A stretch of 64,000 bases of DNA from Plasmodium coatneyi. Taxonomy: Eukaryota; Apicomplexa; Aconoidasida; Haemosporida; Plasmodiidae. The translations under genes and the position numbers were made by a program. This document shows positions 53,069-64,000 of the stretch, piece by piece. How positions within the stretch are numbered: the stretch's first letter is position 1; each line of letters begins with the position of its first letter. Under the pieces are notes generated by a model, which did not search any database, had not been told where the DNA came from, and saw nothing but the letters and a program-made list of their open reading frames with translations. Location of the stretch: NCBI RefSeq assembly GCF_001680005.1, contig NC_033569.1, positions 558,001-622,000 on the forward strand. The letters are read 5' to 3'.

Positions 53069-54724
53069 ATGATGAGTCTAGCACGAGGCACCAAATGGGC
53101 GGTGATCTTCACCAAGGGGAAGCAAACCCCATTTAGCACATTCCGAGGGTGGAAGAAAAAAGACAAATATGACGACTTGGAAAATAAACACCTTTACTGG
53201 TCTATTAACAACATGAAGAAGGAATTTCTGGAGGGAGAAACGGGTGACAATTTTGTTCACTCCATCGAGAAGGACAAAATGGAAGAGCACATTTCAGATA
53301 TAGTGGGGATTAATTCTTCCATCCCGGATAATAAGACCATAAATGAAGGCATGGAGAAATGCTTACCAAGGGAGGGAAGCAAAGGGGAGTACATTCCAAA
53401 GGACAAGTTGGAAAAGATAGGTCAGATTTTTAACCCGACTTTAAAAATGTTTGTAGATAAAGAGGAGGAAGACGGTGATTTATCCGTCAGTTCTCTGATG
53501 AGAGGCTCCAAATGGGGGAAGTCACATTCCAGCGGTTCGGAATTTCTCACGAATTCTCCCCCGGGGGGGATAAAAAGGGAAGTCACAAGTGGGGATGCAA
53601 TACCTGATGAGTTGGAGCCAAATTTGAAAAGCAACTATTTGCAGGTTAAAAGACCTAACTGCAGAAACGGGGGGAAAAATAAACAGAAAGATGCAGTTGC
53701 CAACACAACCAAGGAGACCATCACTGAAGAGGAATACAACTTCCCCCGCAACGATCAAAATAAAGAGGACTCCATTTTCAACTATGAAAGTCTGAAAGGG
53801 AAGGGACTATACCAAGATTTAACACACGATGAATACCAACGCATGAATGACTTGTACATTAAAAAGTGCGACGTGGACAGAAAAATCAGGTGGTTCAAAA
53901 TGAGCAGCATTCTTAACCCCATTAAAGAAGCAAAGAGCATTGTAAATGCACAACGATTAAGTGAGGACGATAAGGGAAAGAAAAGGAAGAAAAATATGGA
54001 AGAGGGGGAGGACAGTATAGAAGGGGAAGAGTCTATTACCCAAGTGGGAAGCACAAAAGGGATGGAAGAATTCCCCCTAGAAGAAGATATCAAACCGTAT
54101 TACCAAGAGGAAGGAAACTTCTCTCAAAAAATAAAAAAAATATGTGAGCAAAACCAGTATGATGAAATCGTATCGAGAATTCGCATGAAAATCAGAAAAG
54201 AAAAAATGGAAAATTCAAAAATAATGAAAGAAAAAATACCAAACGTAGCTAGACATATTTTAGATCCGATAAAATATCATGTCAATAGAAGAAGAGTACG
54301 GACGGAGAAACTTCTACACACTCACTTGGAGCAGTTACTAAATTGTAACAATGCGTATTTCCGCTTTTATTTACTAAACGGCTTGTCCATTTCGATTCAC
54401 CACTTGGAAATGAAGTCGACGAGATCATTATGTAAAATTGTGTATACCTTATTAAATAAAAACATCCATCACGATATGATAAAGGATAAGTTGGACAAAG
54501 TTGCCTTTATTTTGAGGAAGTTACTAGCGAGAAAACTTCAGCTGGGATATACTCCCCCTTTGAAATTTGTTCCCTTACAGGAGGAACACGAAAAGAAAGT
54601 GAAAAATTTGCATTATTATAAACTATATGCAAAATATAACTACCCCACTTTGGACACTTCGAATGTACGCGAGAGGGGCGCGCAGCTGATGGATTTTTAT
54701 GGCAAAGATTTGGCCGGCTTTTGA
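53069..54724 (+). CDS. RbfA-like ribosome-binding factor, 551 aa
   Basis: Single exon. The C-terminal domain (about residues 405-505) resembles ribosome-binding factor A, which matures the 3' side of small-subunit rRNA in bacteria and organelles. The line of evidence is RTEKLLHTHLEQLL, then a strand region SISIHHLEMKSTRSLCKIVY, then VAFILRKLLARKLQLGYTPP-LKFV, the expected helix before the family's R-x-P-x-L-x-F strand. The first 380 residues are a long charged extension not found in bacterial RbfA. The N-terminus (MMSLARGTKWAVIFTKGK) is basic and could act as an organelle-targeting peptide, mitochondrion or apicoplast; it lacks a clear hydrophobic signal core, which favours the mitochondrion. 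The assignment rests on family pattern, not on a search. Confidence 0.65.
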   Translation: MMSLARGTKWAVIFTKGKQTPFSTFRGWKKKDKYDDLENKHLYWSINNMKKEFLEGETGDNFVHSIEKDKMEEHISDIVGINSSIPDNKTINEGMEKCLPREGSKGEYIPKDKLEKIGQIFNPTLKMFVDKEEEDGDLSVSSLMRGSKWGKSHSSGSEFLTNSPPGGIKREVTSGDAIPDELEPNLKSNYLQVKRPNCRNGGKNKQKDAVANTTKETITEEEYNFPRNDQNKEDSIFNYESLKGKGLYQDLTHDEYQRMNDLYIKKCDVDRKIRWFKMSSILNPIKEAKSIVNAQRLSEDDKGKKRKKNMEEGEDSIEGEESITQVGSTKGMEEFPLEEDIKPYYQEEGNFSQKIKKICEQNQYDEIVSRIRMKIRKEKMENSKIMKEKIPNVARHILDPIKYHVNRRRVRTEKLLHTHLEQLLNCNNAYFRFYLLNGLSISIHHLEMKSTRSLCKIVYTLLNKNIHHDMIKDKLDKVAFILRKLLARKLQLGYTPPLKFVPLQEEHEKKVKNLHYYKLYAKYNYPTLDTSNVRERGAQLMDFYGKDLAGF

Positions 54725-55931
54725 GGCGATTATAAGGCATCTCCATTTCCCCCCCAATGTGATGAGGGGGTGTGAAATGGTATGGCGTCTCTGTACAAAT
54801 GGGCACACTTACCTCTTCTGCTGCAGAGATGGGTATCCCTTTTGGTTAAGTTTCTTTTTCGGGGGGATGAAATGGGTCGACAGAGTCAAACTTGGGGAGG
54901 AGTCCCTTTATGCGTGAGGAGACCACCTTTGTGTGCATATCACAGAGCTGCACATCCACATAAACATTCGGAGGGTATTTTTGTTTTCTCCTCAAGACAC
55001 GTGGTGATGCTCGGGGTGGACTTCCCCCCGTTGCATTGCCTGGGTGGGTGCTAATTTTGTGCGAGCCACTGTTACATGTGGAAAGGAAAAAAATATATAC
55101 ACATATAAATACATATACGCAATGTGCCGTATATGTTGCGGGATATACCTTCACTCGAAAGCTCCATTTGCATATTATACACGTATGTGCTTGTTATCCG
55201 TGTGCACATACTCTGGCGCGCTTTTTCCCTTCGCGCGAGAAGCTTTTTTATTTTCTATTTGGGCGTGCGCACATCAGATAATAATGTGAAAATAGCCGCG
55301 GGGGGAAGGAATTCTGGACGATAGTACCTTTTACGCAATGAAGAGACTGCACTTAAAGGGAACGCCACAACGATAGGCAGAAAAAATAAAATGAAGGGTA
55401 AAATAAAAAGTCATCATAACGTGCTGCGCCTTTCGTCCATATGCGTATCTTTTTTATTTATTTTATATATTTTTTTTAACTAGGCTTCTCATCACGCCTC
55501 CCCCTGTCAATGGATTTGTCAAATTTGTTTTCCCCTTTTTGGGAGAGACTTTCCTCGTACATATTTGCATGATGCTTATTCACCTTTTTCCGGAGAATTC
55601 GAAGGGGGAAGCATCGGAAGCACATTAGCCACGTTTTATGTGCTTCTCATTTTTTGTCATCACATGGCTTGTTCGTACGCATAATTCATAAGTACATAAC
55701 ATGTATATATATGCAAACACTTATTGTGTCCATGCGCAATGCCATATGTAAAGGCCATCCTTCTGAATGCAGCGCGTGAAGCATTTTAGGGAGAACTCTG
55801 ACCTCCTGCTCATGCATGGCGCTGCTTGGCTGCGTAAAACAGGCCTGTTTTCCTTGCGCATGAAATAATTTGTAAAAAAAGTCAAGGGGACATATTTTAA
55901 AGAATATATTTCTCCTGCTTTTTCCTGGCGG
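54725..55931. other. intergenic, RbfA-like gene to 2180-residue gene
   Basis: Unique sequence with short frames on both strands and no supported gene. Confidence 0.5.
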
Positions 55932-58900
55932 ATGCGCAAAAGAGGGAAATTTGTGCTTAGTGAAATTTCCAAAATGGAGAAAGGGAAGCTTCTGAACATT
56001 TTGGAAAGGGAACTGAAGGAATATGGAGGTAGGAAAATGAAATGAGCTAAGAATTTCTGGTGAAGAAATGGGAACCCTCCGGGGTTGCTGATTTGCCCTG
56101 TGAGAAGTGCAGCCCGTCGTTTGGGTGTACGCAACTGAGTTTTCGTCTGCCTAGTTTTTGCAGCTAAGTTTGTGTAATCGACACACCCCTTACACGCTCC
56201 TCCCCTTCTTCACCCGAACACTTCAGATGAAGAGATGCTGGTGCTGTACCACCAGTTTTACAAATCCGCGGAAGCAAACGAAAGGGACATTGCGGAAAAG
56301 GCCTTCAGCGAGTTGATTCACCAGATGAAGTAAGCTATAACGGCGGCGCTGGTCCAATAAGTGCGACGCAGCGTGTGAGGAATATGCGCCAATGGGTGAA
56401 GCACCGATGTGATATTCACCATTTGCTTTTCCACCTCCCCCTTTCCAGGAACTTCTTTGTCATTTACGATAAACGGAGCAAGGGAGACCTCATCGAAAGG
56501 GTGAAGAACTCGTTCAAGGAGGAGAGCAACGAAGTGAACATAATAGATGTGCAGCGGGAAAACGACGACGATAAGAATGACTCGGGAGAGATTTACACAA
56601 ATGAAGCCAGTCACACAAGTGAAGACAATTACACAAATGAGGATAGTTACTCAAACGAGGGTAGCTGCCCAAACGAGGACAACCACGCAAATGACAGCAC
56701 CGTGGATGAGGGTGACCACACGGGGGAGAAAAACCGCAACAGGAAGAAACAAGCCACAGAGGTTAATCTGCCCCAATTCAGAAACCACCACTCCTTTCTG
56801 AATTCCAACCTGTTCGAAAATGTAAGCATGGACGAACAACAGTGCGAAGTAAACATTTTTGACCTGTACAAAATGAGCTTAGAAATAATAGCAAAGGATG
56901 AGGAGGAGAAAATAAATGAACATAATTTTTATGAGACCTTCCAATATTTCCTGAACTTATTATGTCTGTTGTATTTTTTAAAAAATGTATACTTCGACCT
57001 GAATTACAAGACGAATGAAAATTCATACTCCTTTCTGTTCAAAGGATTTGAAGAGAGAAAAAACAATGTGATAAACTATTTTTGTTTCTTAAAAAAAATA
57101 CAACTGGATAAATTATTGGACAATGAAGTGGTGAAAATATTTTGTAACTTCTTTCAGTACACATATATTAATGAGTATCTAATCAGGAACATTTTTGACA
57201 CATCGATGAATACTTTTCTCTTCACGGCTGTGGTGAATTTTAGAAATAATTATATAGTTCATGATGGAGAGGGCATCAATATACACACCCATTTGGGCAA
57301 AGGTGGAATCATAACTTCAGACGGGCTACCACACGACGTCAATGGGGTGAGCACCTCCATGGCAAATAATTCCACTGCAGATTTATCCTCAATTAATGTG
57401 AATAAATCGAATGGTGAGTTTAACCCAAGTGAACCAAATACAGAGCAAAGCGGTACAAACGCTGCCATCCCAGTGGGGGCCACCCCAATGGAAGGAGAAA
57501 TAAAAAAGGAATACAACATGAAGGAATTTAAGCAAAACAGTTACAACACAAATGAAGATTCGAAGAACAAAAAGAATCAGGAAGATTATCTAAACAAAGA
57601 ATTGAACAACTTTTTTATATCAAATAATACCTTCCCAAAAGGAAGCAGAAACTCCTTTGTAGAAATTATTTACCAAAATGAAGTTCATCGTGATATTTAC
57701 TCAGACGAAACTATCAATGCTTTATTTTATTTTTTTAATAACCCTTATTTAATTTTTTCCTTCCATAAAAATGTTTTATATTATATCGAAAAAAAAAGCA
57801 AAGACAAGGATTTTTTTCACGCACACAGAAATGCTCATGCGTTAATTAAATATCTCAACTATTGTGTAACCACCATGTCGAAAATCTTCCACATTTTTAT
57901 AAGTGCTGGATTGTTTTTTAATCATAATATTTTCGAACAAGAAAAGAATAAATATTTAAATTTTTGTAATTTGCTCAACTTTGATAATGTTTCCTTGGAC
58001 CAAGCGGGTGATGATCACAGTGAAAATTTTCGAACCAAGTACAGTGGCAGCATGAGGAGCTCTTCCAGCTCGGCTGATGATCGGAGGAGGAATAAAAGAA
58101 GGGGAAGCTTCTCCTCAGAAAGCAGCAACAGTAATACTTTTCGGGATAGCGGGTCTGATGTGGGATCCACGGATAGGACTATCGGAAAGAGGTACAGAAG
58201 CAGGACCAGCGTTTCTTCCTCTGCCACAGCGGCAAGCGCAACTGACATGAGGGGTAATTCAAACCTACATGATTTTAACATTGTCAAATATTTGATGAAA
58301 TACAGAAACGTAGTTGGAAATTTCTGTCAAGACGACTTCAACAGGAAGGATAGCTTTGACAGTGACGGAGAGATGAAGGATGTGCTCAATTTCAACATAA
58401 ATCCGGGGGGGGCCAAGTGGGGCATGCGGCCCGGCACAGAAGGTAGGAATGCAGGACGAGCACACCATAGGGGAAGCTACAGTGAAGATAGTCTCAGCGA
58501 CAGTGAAAGTAGAAGAAGTTCCACCAATGGGGGGGAAAGCCAATACCAGGAGAGCAAGTACGAAGAAAGCGACAATCTAGGCAATAGTGATAATGTGCAC
58601 AGCGAATCCCGAAGCAGCAGCAGCGAAGGAGGTGTTGACAGCCAGGGAAATTTCCCAAGCAGCGATGACCAACGTAGTGATAGCCAATACAGTGGTGATG
58701 AATCCAAACGGGGAAGGAAAAAAACAAAGTCTAAAGGATCTCCAAACCGATTCATCACGAAAGATGGCATATATCAACATGAATATACGAACAAAAATAT
58801 CTTTAACGATATTTTGAGGAAAGCCAAAAAAAAAAAAAAATTCTACCAAGTTATAAGCAATATAAACAAGCTAAAAAATTCATTCGACGTGAATAGGATA

Positions 58901-61900
58901 AATAAAAACAAAATGATCAGTTTGGATTATGTAGAAAATGTTGACACAATATCGTACTTCATCAGTTTGTACAACTCAGACAACATCTTTCAGTTCGATT
59001 ATTATTTTTTAAAATTTGTTACCGAGATAGCCACCACGTATAATAGCTACATGAAGGCATATTTAATTCCTTCGCAGAGGAACGCAAGGTATAAAAAAGA
59101 CGAGTTGGAAAAGATGACTGATCAAATGGAATATTTCCTCAAGGAAATCACCAAATTGATTTATGTCTACACGTGGTGTATTCTGCACATATTTGGGCAT
59201 TCCTACTCGTATGTGAAGTACGCAAAATATTTTTACCAAAAGAAGTCCTTCTTCCTTTTGGAAAACAAAAAACAGTGGGTGTTTAAAAATTTTAGTTATT
59301 TTGCGGGCGAAGCGGGGACCGCCTGTCGTGAAAGTGGTGACGCGGATAAGGGGGAGGACGGTGCGGGGAAGCGTGACAGCTTGGGGAGCGGCATCAACCT
59401 GGCAAGAGGCACAAACATGGAAAGCGGCACGAATGGGGACGTTCACATGAATCACTTCTTTACCCCGCACCACGTGGTGGAAAACCTCAAGTACAACTAC
59501 GAACTAAAGAAGAACACAAACCTATTTGACAAATTAAGTTGCGCCGACCTGATACAGATTTACAAAAACTCCTACTTCCAGAACATAGTCGATAAGCTGC
59601 ACCTAAATTTGAAGTTCATAGAGAACATTCACTTTACGCTGAACAATGCACTGAAGAGTAAAAAAAAAAAAAAAAAAAAATTCCTCCAATATCTGTGTGT
59701 AAAGGATCAGAAGTTGGAAGATATATGTAACTCTATAGACAATTTAAAAAGAAACATAAGCAAGTACAAGAGGACCTTTCACTACTGCTTAAATTTTAAT
59801 AACATAAAAAATGTGATCGTCCTCACTTTAGAGGAAATGAGTATGAACGCGGATAAACTCGAACTGAACAAAATGCTCAATGAGTACCTTAACAAGCTAG
59901 AAAGCCGGGGACAGATAAAGAAAAGACAAAAAAAAATCAACGTGAAAATTATTGACAATAATATCGTGCTTGACACCAATCGGAGGAAGAAAAGAAGAAA
60001 ACACGATGGGGGAAGAAGCGGAAAATATAATTCAAATGATGTTATGGGTAAAAAATTGGGAAAGGAAAAGAGAAAAAACTCCAGTGGTCGGAATAGCAGT
60101 ATGTCGAGTTCGTTTCTTCAAATCCCAAATGGAAGGAATAGCAAGACGAAAGAAACAGCTATGAGTCCGATCGAGACCCATATCGAAAGCAACACTGTTG
60201 TAAGGAAAGGACGCAGGAAGGATGATAACGAAATGAACATTTTTACTGACAATGAGAGTTGCTACGATGGGGGGGAACTAAATCAAAGTTATACGAAGAG
60301 CGATTACAGTTCCAGACACGCCACGAATGATAGTCATCGGGGGGTGCATGGGCACAGGGCGGACGGACGTTCCGCAAGGAAAGCCACGCACGAAAGGGGC
60401 AGTAGGAGCCCCTACTACGACAGCACCATCAGCACAAGCAGCAGCGGGGGAAGTGTAAGAAGCAAAAGTAGTAATAGCGATAGTGGCAATGGTAGCAGTG
60501 GAAGCAGCTTACACAGTAGTCGTGAGGAGCAAGCCAAGAACCTGCATAGAAAGGTTAAACGGAGTTCAAAGCGACAAACCCATAAGGGAACGCCACTGCG
60601 GGGGAAAAACAACCCAAACGAAGAGAGCCCATCGGGTGAAAACATCCTGATGATGGGCGAGTACAACACAGAAAGGCTGATTTTCTTTTTCAATTTGTTA
60701 AACGGAAATAACTTGTTCTACTACCTAGCACTTCACTATTTAGTAAAAAATGAAAAAATCATGGACATCCTGCATTTCTTCCCGCTGAAGTATCTGCTGG
60801 ATTTGCTTATCCTATACGATTTGAAAGACTACATAAAGTTCAAAACGATTATCAGGGTGTTTAGAATTATTTATGAATTTAAGGATTTTTCCCCCACGAT
60901 CAGGAACCATCTATTCCTTAATCGAAAGAATTACTACCTAGACAATGCAGATTTTATGAACTTCGATTTTGTGTGTAAGTTTCTAACCATCAGTAAGAAG
61001 GACCTCTTGGCAAAGAAGCAGAGCGGTAATAGTAGGACATGCAGAGGGGATAGATACGGAGACATATTCCTACCACCCAGTGTGGTCAAGACAAATCGAA
61101 GGGAAAATTACGCCATAGAGGAAGGGGAACATTCATTTTCCGATGGGGAGAGAATACAACAGGGAAGATCATCAGTCAGAAAAAAGGAAAGACAAAGAAG
61201 TGTTAGAGATAACCTTTTACACTGTGTAAGGAACACCTTCTCCGTCATTAATCTGAGGAATACAGTGAGAAGCTTCCCAACCTTGATGAAAAATTTACTG
61301 AACAGAATTTTAATAAGTCTAATAGGAAAATATAGCTACCTAAGCAATGACCAGAGTGGGAAGGAACATAAAAGCATAACTTTTTATGCCCTCCGATTTA
61401 TCTTCAACAATTTAAAGAATATAACACTTGGATATAGCAAGTCGTCTTTCTTCAGCTACACCATAAATGACCCAACAGAACTTTACAATATGAGTATCCA
61501 CAATTTTATCCTTTACCATATTTACGACTTGGCTGTACGAACGAAGGAGTTGGCCATTAAAAGCTCCTGCTTCAAATTGTTGAAATATTTGCTAACAGAA
61601 TATTATTACTACCCAGAAGTTTTCAACGAAAAGGCACATGAATTAATCAATTCGGATATCAAACTTAATAACATATTTGTAAAAAATGTCATTCTCGATT
61701 TTGTCTCCTTCAACATTATGATCTGTCACTTGCAGAAAGAACTAACATCAGATGTGAACGTTTTGAATCATCTAGACCTTTTCAATTATTCCATAAAATC
61801 CATTGCCAACTATTTAATAGGGTATAAGAATAATTCCATTTTTTTTCTCATGGATAAGAAGATGGTAAAATCCCTCCTTATCAAGTTAACCTTTATGATG

Positions 61901-62791
61901 CCTTTTATTTATAAGCTAAAAATCCCTGCATGTGTTGTTAGACTGTATATTAGAATTATCAAATCTTTGGACAAAGATATTCTAGACATGATTCACAACT
62001 TTAATAAGATAGAACTTATATACGACAGCTTGTTCTATATTATTGTACGGCATTTTATTTACTTCTTTTTAAATATGAATATTGAATTAGATGAGGAGGC
62101 CTCCAACATTTTGCCTTCCACGTATAAGAGCGGCTTATCCAGGAACTCCTGGCATGGTGGTAGCCACATTAAGGTAACCAACGAGGGGGAGCAGCCAGTG
62201 GATGGTCAACCAAGTGACGATCAGAAGTGTGACAATGGGGATTTTTTCGACAATTTGGAAGAAGATGATGAAGATAAGCAGCACGGGGAGAGAGCAGAGT
62301 CACCCCAGGGGAATAAGAGGTACCTCACCGTGGAGGACGCCTACGGTGAACAGGAACAGCAGGAGCAACGCTCAAGCGACAGCGAGGGGGAGATCGACCA
62401 TTCCAGCTCGGGGGCTTCCGGTGAAGCAGCCAGTGACGCTAACAGTAACGCTAACAGCGATGCAAGCAGGAGCGGCACCGTTAGTGGTGACGATAGTGGA
62501 AGTAACACCGGTCGGAGTGCCCCCAGCGATAGCGATGGGGAAGACCATGGAAACGCTTTGCACTGCTCCCCCGAAGGGATGGAAAACGCATCCAACGCAA
62601 ACAGCATGTCAGATGTGCAGTACCTACGAAAAATCATAAGCGAAAACGGAAGCTTCAACTTGGAAAATAACTACTTTGTTAATTACTCTCTGTACATCCT
62701 CCACAAGGAGCACTATTCTATATACGTTTTTTTCTCCTCCTTCTTTAAAAACGTGCTCAAGGAGTATAGGGAGATATCGCGTGGGCACTAA
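55932..62791 (+). CDS. very large unknown protein, 2180 aa, three exons
   Basis: Exons 55932-56028, 56227-56329 and 56449-62791; the phases (1, 0+2) fit and the two short first exons encode MRKRGKFVLSEISKMEKGKL and a DEEMLVLYHQFYKSAEANER helix. A start at 55974 (MEKGKLL) is the alternative. I do not recognise the family. Structured stretches rich in Leu/Ile/Phe/Tyr and Lys look helical (about residues 200-330, 870-1010, 1085-1240 and 1465-1985) and could be a helical-repeat scaffold. They are interrupted by Ser/Arg-rich low-complexity inserts (about 600-660, 735-830, 1275-1460) and an acidic Ser/Asp/Asn-rich region near the C-terminus (about 1980-2120). Near the N-terminus there are degenerate Thr-Asn-Glu repeats (YTNEAS, YTNEDS, YSNEGS). 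There is no membrane segment. Confidence 0.8.
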
Positions 62792-63826
62792 TGAACGATC
62801 GTCCGCCTGGGCAGCGCCACGGGCGTATTCGTTCAGTCAAATGGAGGTGTCTGCCAGTGTGTGTTCCTCAAATGGCCACCACACGGGCAGCCCAAAGGGG
62901 AACAAACAAAGCAAAGAAGAACGGAAATAGCAAAAGAATAAGCATGTGAATATGAACAAAATTAAAGGGGAATACTATTCCTTTTTACGCGAATTCGATA
63001 AAATTATCATTTTTTTTTTTTTTTTTTTTTTTACGTGACAAATGAATTTCATTTCTTTTCTGCTTGACAAACTTTTAGTTCAATGTGCTGCAGCTTCTGC
63101 GGTGCGCATTTATAAGTTTGCACCAAAACAGTAAATGTGTTTTCCCCGAAGTCGGGGTGTTCAGCAGTCGTCGGTATTTTTTCTTTCCCGGTCGTCATGT
63201 TTTCGTCGCGCGGAAGATATATTGCTTGTGGGGCACCCACTCATCCCAATAAACCAATTTGTTCGCAAACATTTCGACCCCTCCCATGGTTGGAAGGTTG
63301 CTTTTACGATTTGCGCAATTTACCCTGTTGTGGATGGAAATAGGGTTACGCTTTTAAAATGCGCAGTCGCAAGGAGGGAACAAAGTACCTCACGGAAGAG
63401 CGCAAAAAACGTAAAACGTGCTCCCAACGGTTAGGCACAACTGGGTGAACAAAAAAAAGGTATAACCCACCTGCATGAGCATATACATTTGCCTACCTCT
63501 ATACAAGCCTGATTACGCATTACTTGTTCATTGCAACATCTGTGTGCGCGGTTGGCAGGGCTAAGATGGGACATCCTTCCAAGGGCATCCGCTGCCCGCC
63601 CTCGTACAAGATCAGTCGCAAAGGCGCTTCTAAATAGAAGGCATAATTCGGGCTAGGCTATATGCCCCTTAAAACGTATACACGCCTATGCAAGCATTAG
63701 CAGCTAGCCGAAGTAAACACCTACCACCCACCCCCCTCTCTTAACAAAAGGGCATATGCGCTTAGTTACGGGTCATTTCACCCCCAACGTTGGTAATTTC
63801 CTGTACATTCATGCGAAGTGATTAAA
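62792..63826. other. intergenic, 2180-residue gene to right-edge gene
   Basis: Poly(T) tract at 63010-63032. Apart from the doubtful minus-strand frames at 63049-63287 I see no gene. Confidence 0.5.
63049..63287 (-). CDS. possible small gene or exons, uncertain
   Basis: Two overlapping minus-strand frames look more protein-like than background. One (63287-63195) reads MGGVEMFANKLVYWDEWVPH-KQYIFRATKT before a stop. The other, open upstream to a stop at 63241-63243 and with ATG at 63198, ends TFTVLVQTYKCAPQKL and so on at 63049. They may be parts of one gene joined by a small intron or frameshift, or neither may be real. No family recognised. Confidence 0.25.
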
Positions 63827-63911
63827 ATGTTTGCAGACGACCAGAATGCCAGCAACTACTACCCAACCAAGTTGGGCATAGATAGACCCGCCGTTGATTT
63901 CAATGCATCAA
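63827..63911 (+). CDS. first exon of a gene running off the right edge
   Basis: ATG at 63827 opens MFADDQNASNYYPTKLGIDR-PAVDFNAS and a donor GTAGGT follows at 63912. Without splicing the frame closes shortly after. Composition looks coding. The rest of the gene lies outside, and I do not recognise the protein. Confidence 0.5.
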
Positions 63912-64000
63912 GTAGGTCAACAAACGTGGCAGCCCCCCTGTGCGTGAATGCATACATGCGCGTATAACTCCTATGGTTCATCGGAAAGATGAAGGGGGGA

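Overview
The window is Plasmodium nuclear DNA from the simian clade that carries both kir and SICAvar genes (P. knowlesi or P. coatneyi type; I cannot tell which). Four things point there: KIR/PIR proteins with the three-part short-exon / large-exon / basic-tail layout, a relic of the SICAvar terminal exon, interstitial arrays of the telomeric heptad GGGTT[T/C]A, and moderate-GC genes with long poly(dA:dT) intergenic tracts.

Positions 1-34.5 kb form an antigen-gene island with eight kir genes: four on + with one PIR exon or an unusual layout (75-1385, 3607-5624, 16054-17578, 26224-27754), two on - with two PIR-type exons each (8285-11469, 19965-22869), and a divergent pair (29286-30914 on -, 32403-34378 on +). 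A recurring module is a kir on -, then a telomere-repeat array that runs G-rich and switches to C-rich, then a kir on + transcribed away from it. It occurs twice (ITS at 12.8-14.8 and 23.9-25.3 kb). The third divergent pair has an 80-bp inverted repeat instead. Introns carry minisatellites, including a 27-bp family shared by several kir genes. A broken SICAvar tail exon lies at 18.5-19.1 kb between two copies of a noncoding element. Downstream of at least seven kir stop codons I see a common 3' element: a short hairpin whose stem bases differ between genes but stay paired, then an AYAAATAAC...GTTTATA...AGTGTA motif.

From 34.8 kb on is ordinary core chromosome. It holds a seven-exon mitochondrial carrier of the S-adenosylmethionine type (-), a 451-residue unknown protein (+), a 6.8-kb gene-poor stretch, a 1802-residue protein with zinc knuckles and an RRM (+), an RbfA-like ribosome maturation factor (+), a 2180-residue three-exon unknown protein (+), a doubtful small gene (-), and the first exon of a further + gene at the right edge. 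The island ends cleanly: the last kir and the carrier gene converge with under 500 bp between their stop codons.

Exon borders were derived by hand from reading frame, GT/AG sites and phase. The very short kir first exons are the least certain parts.
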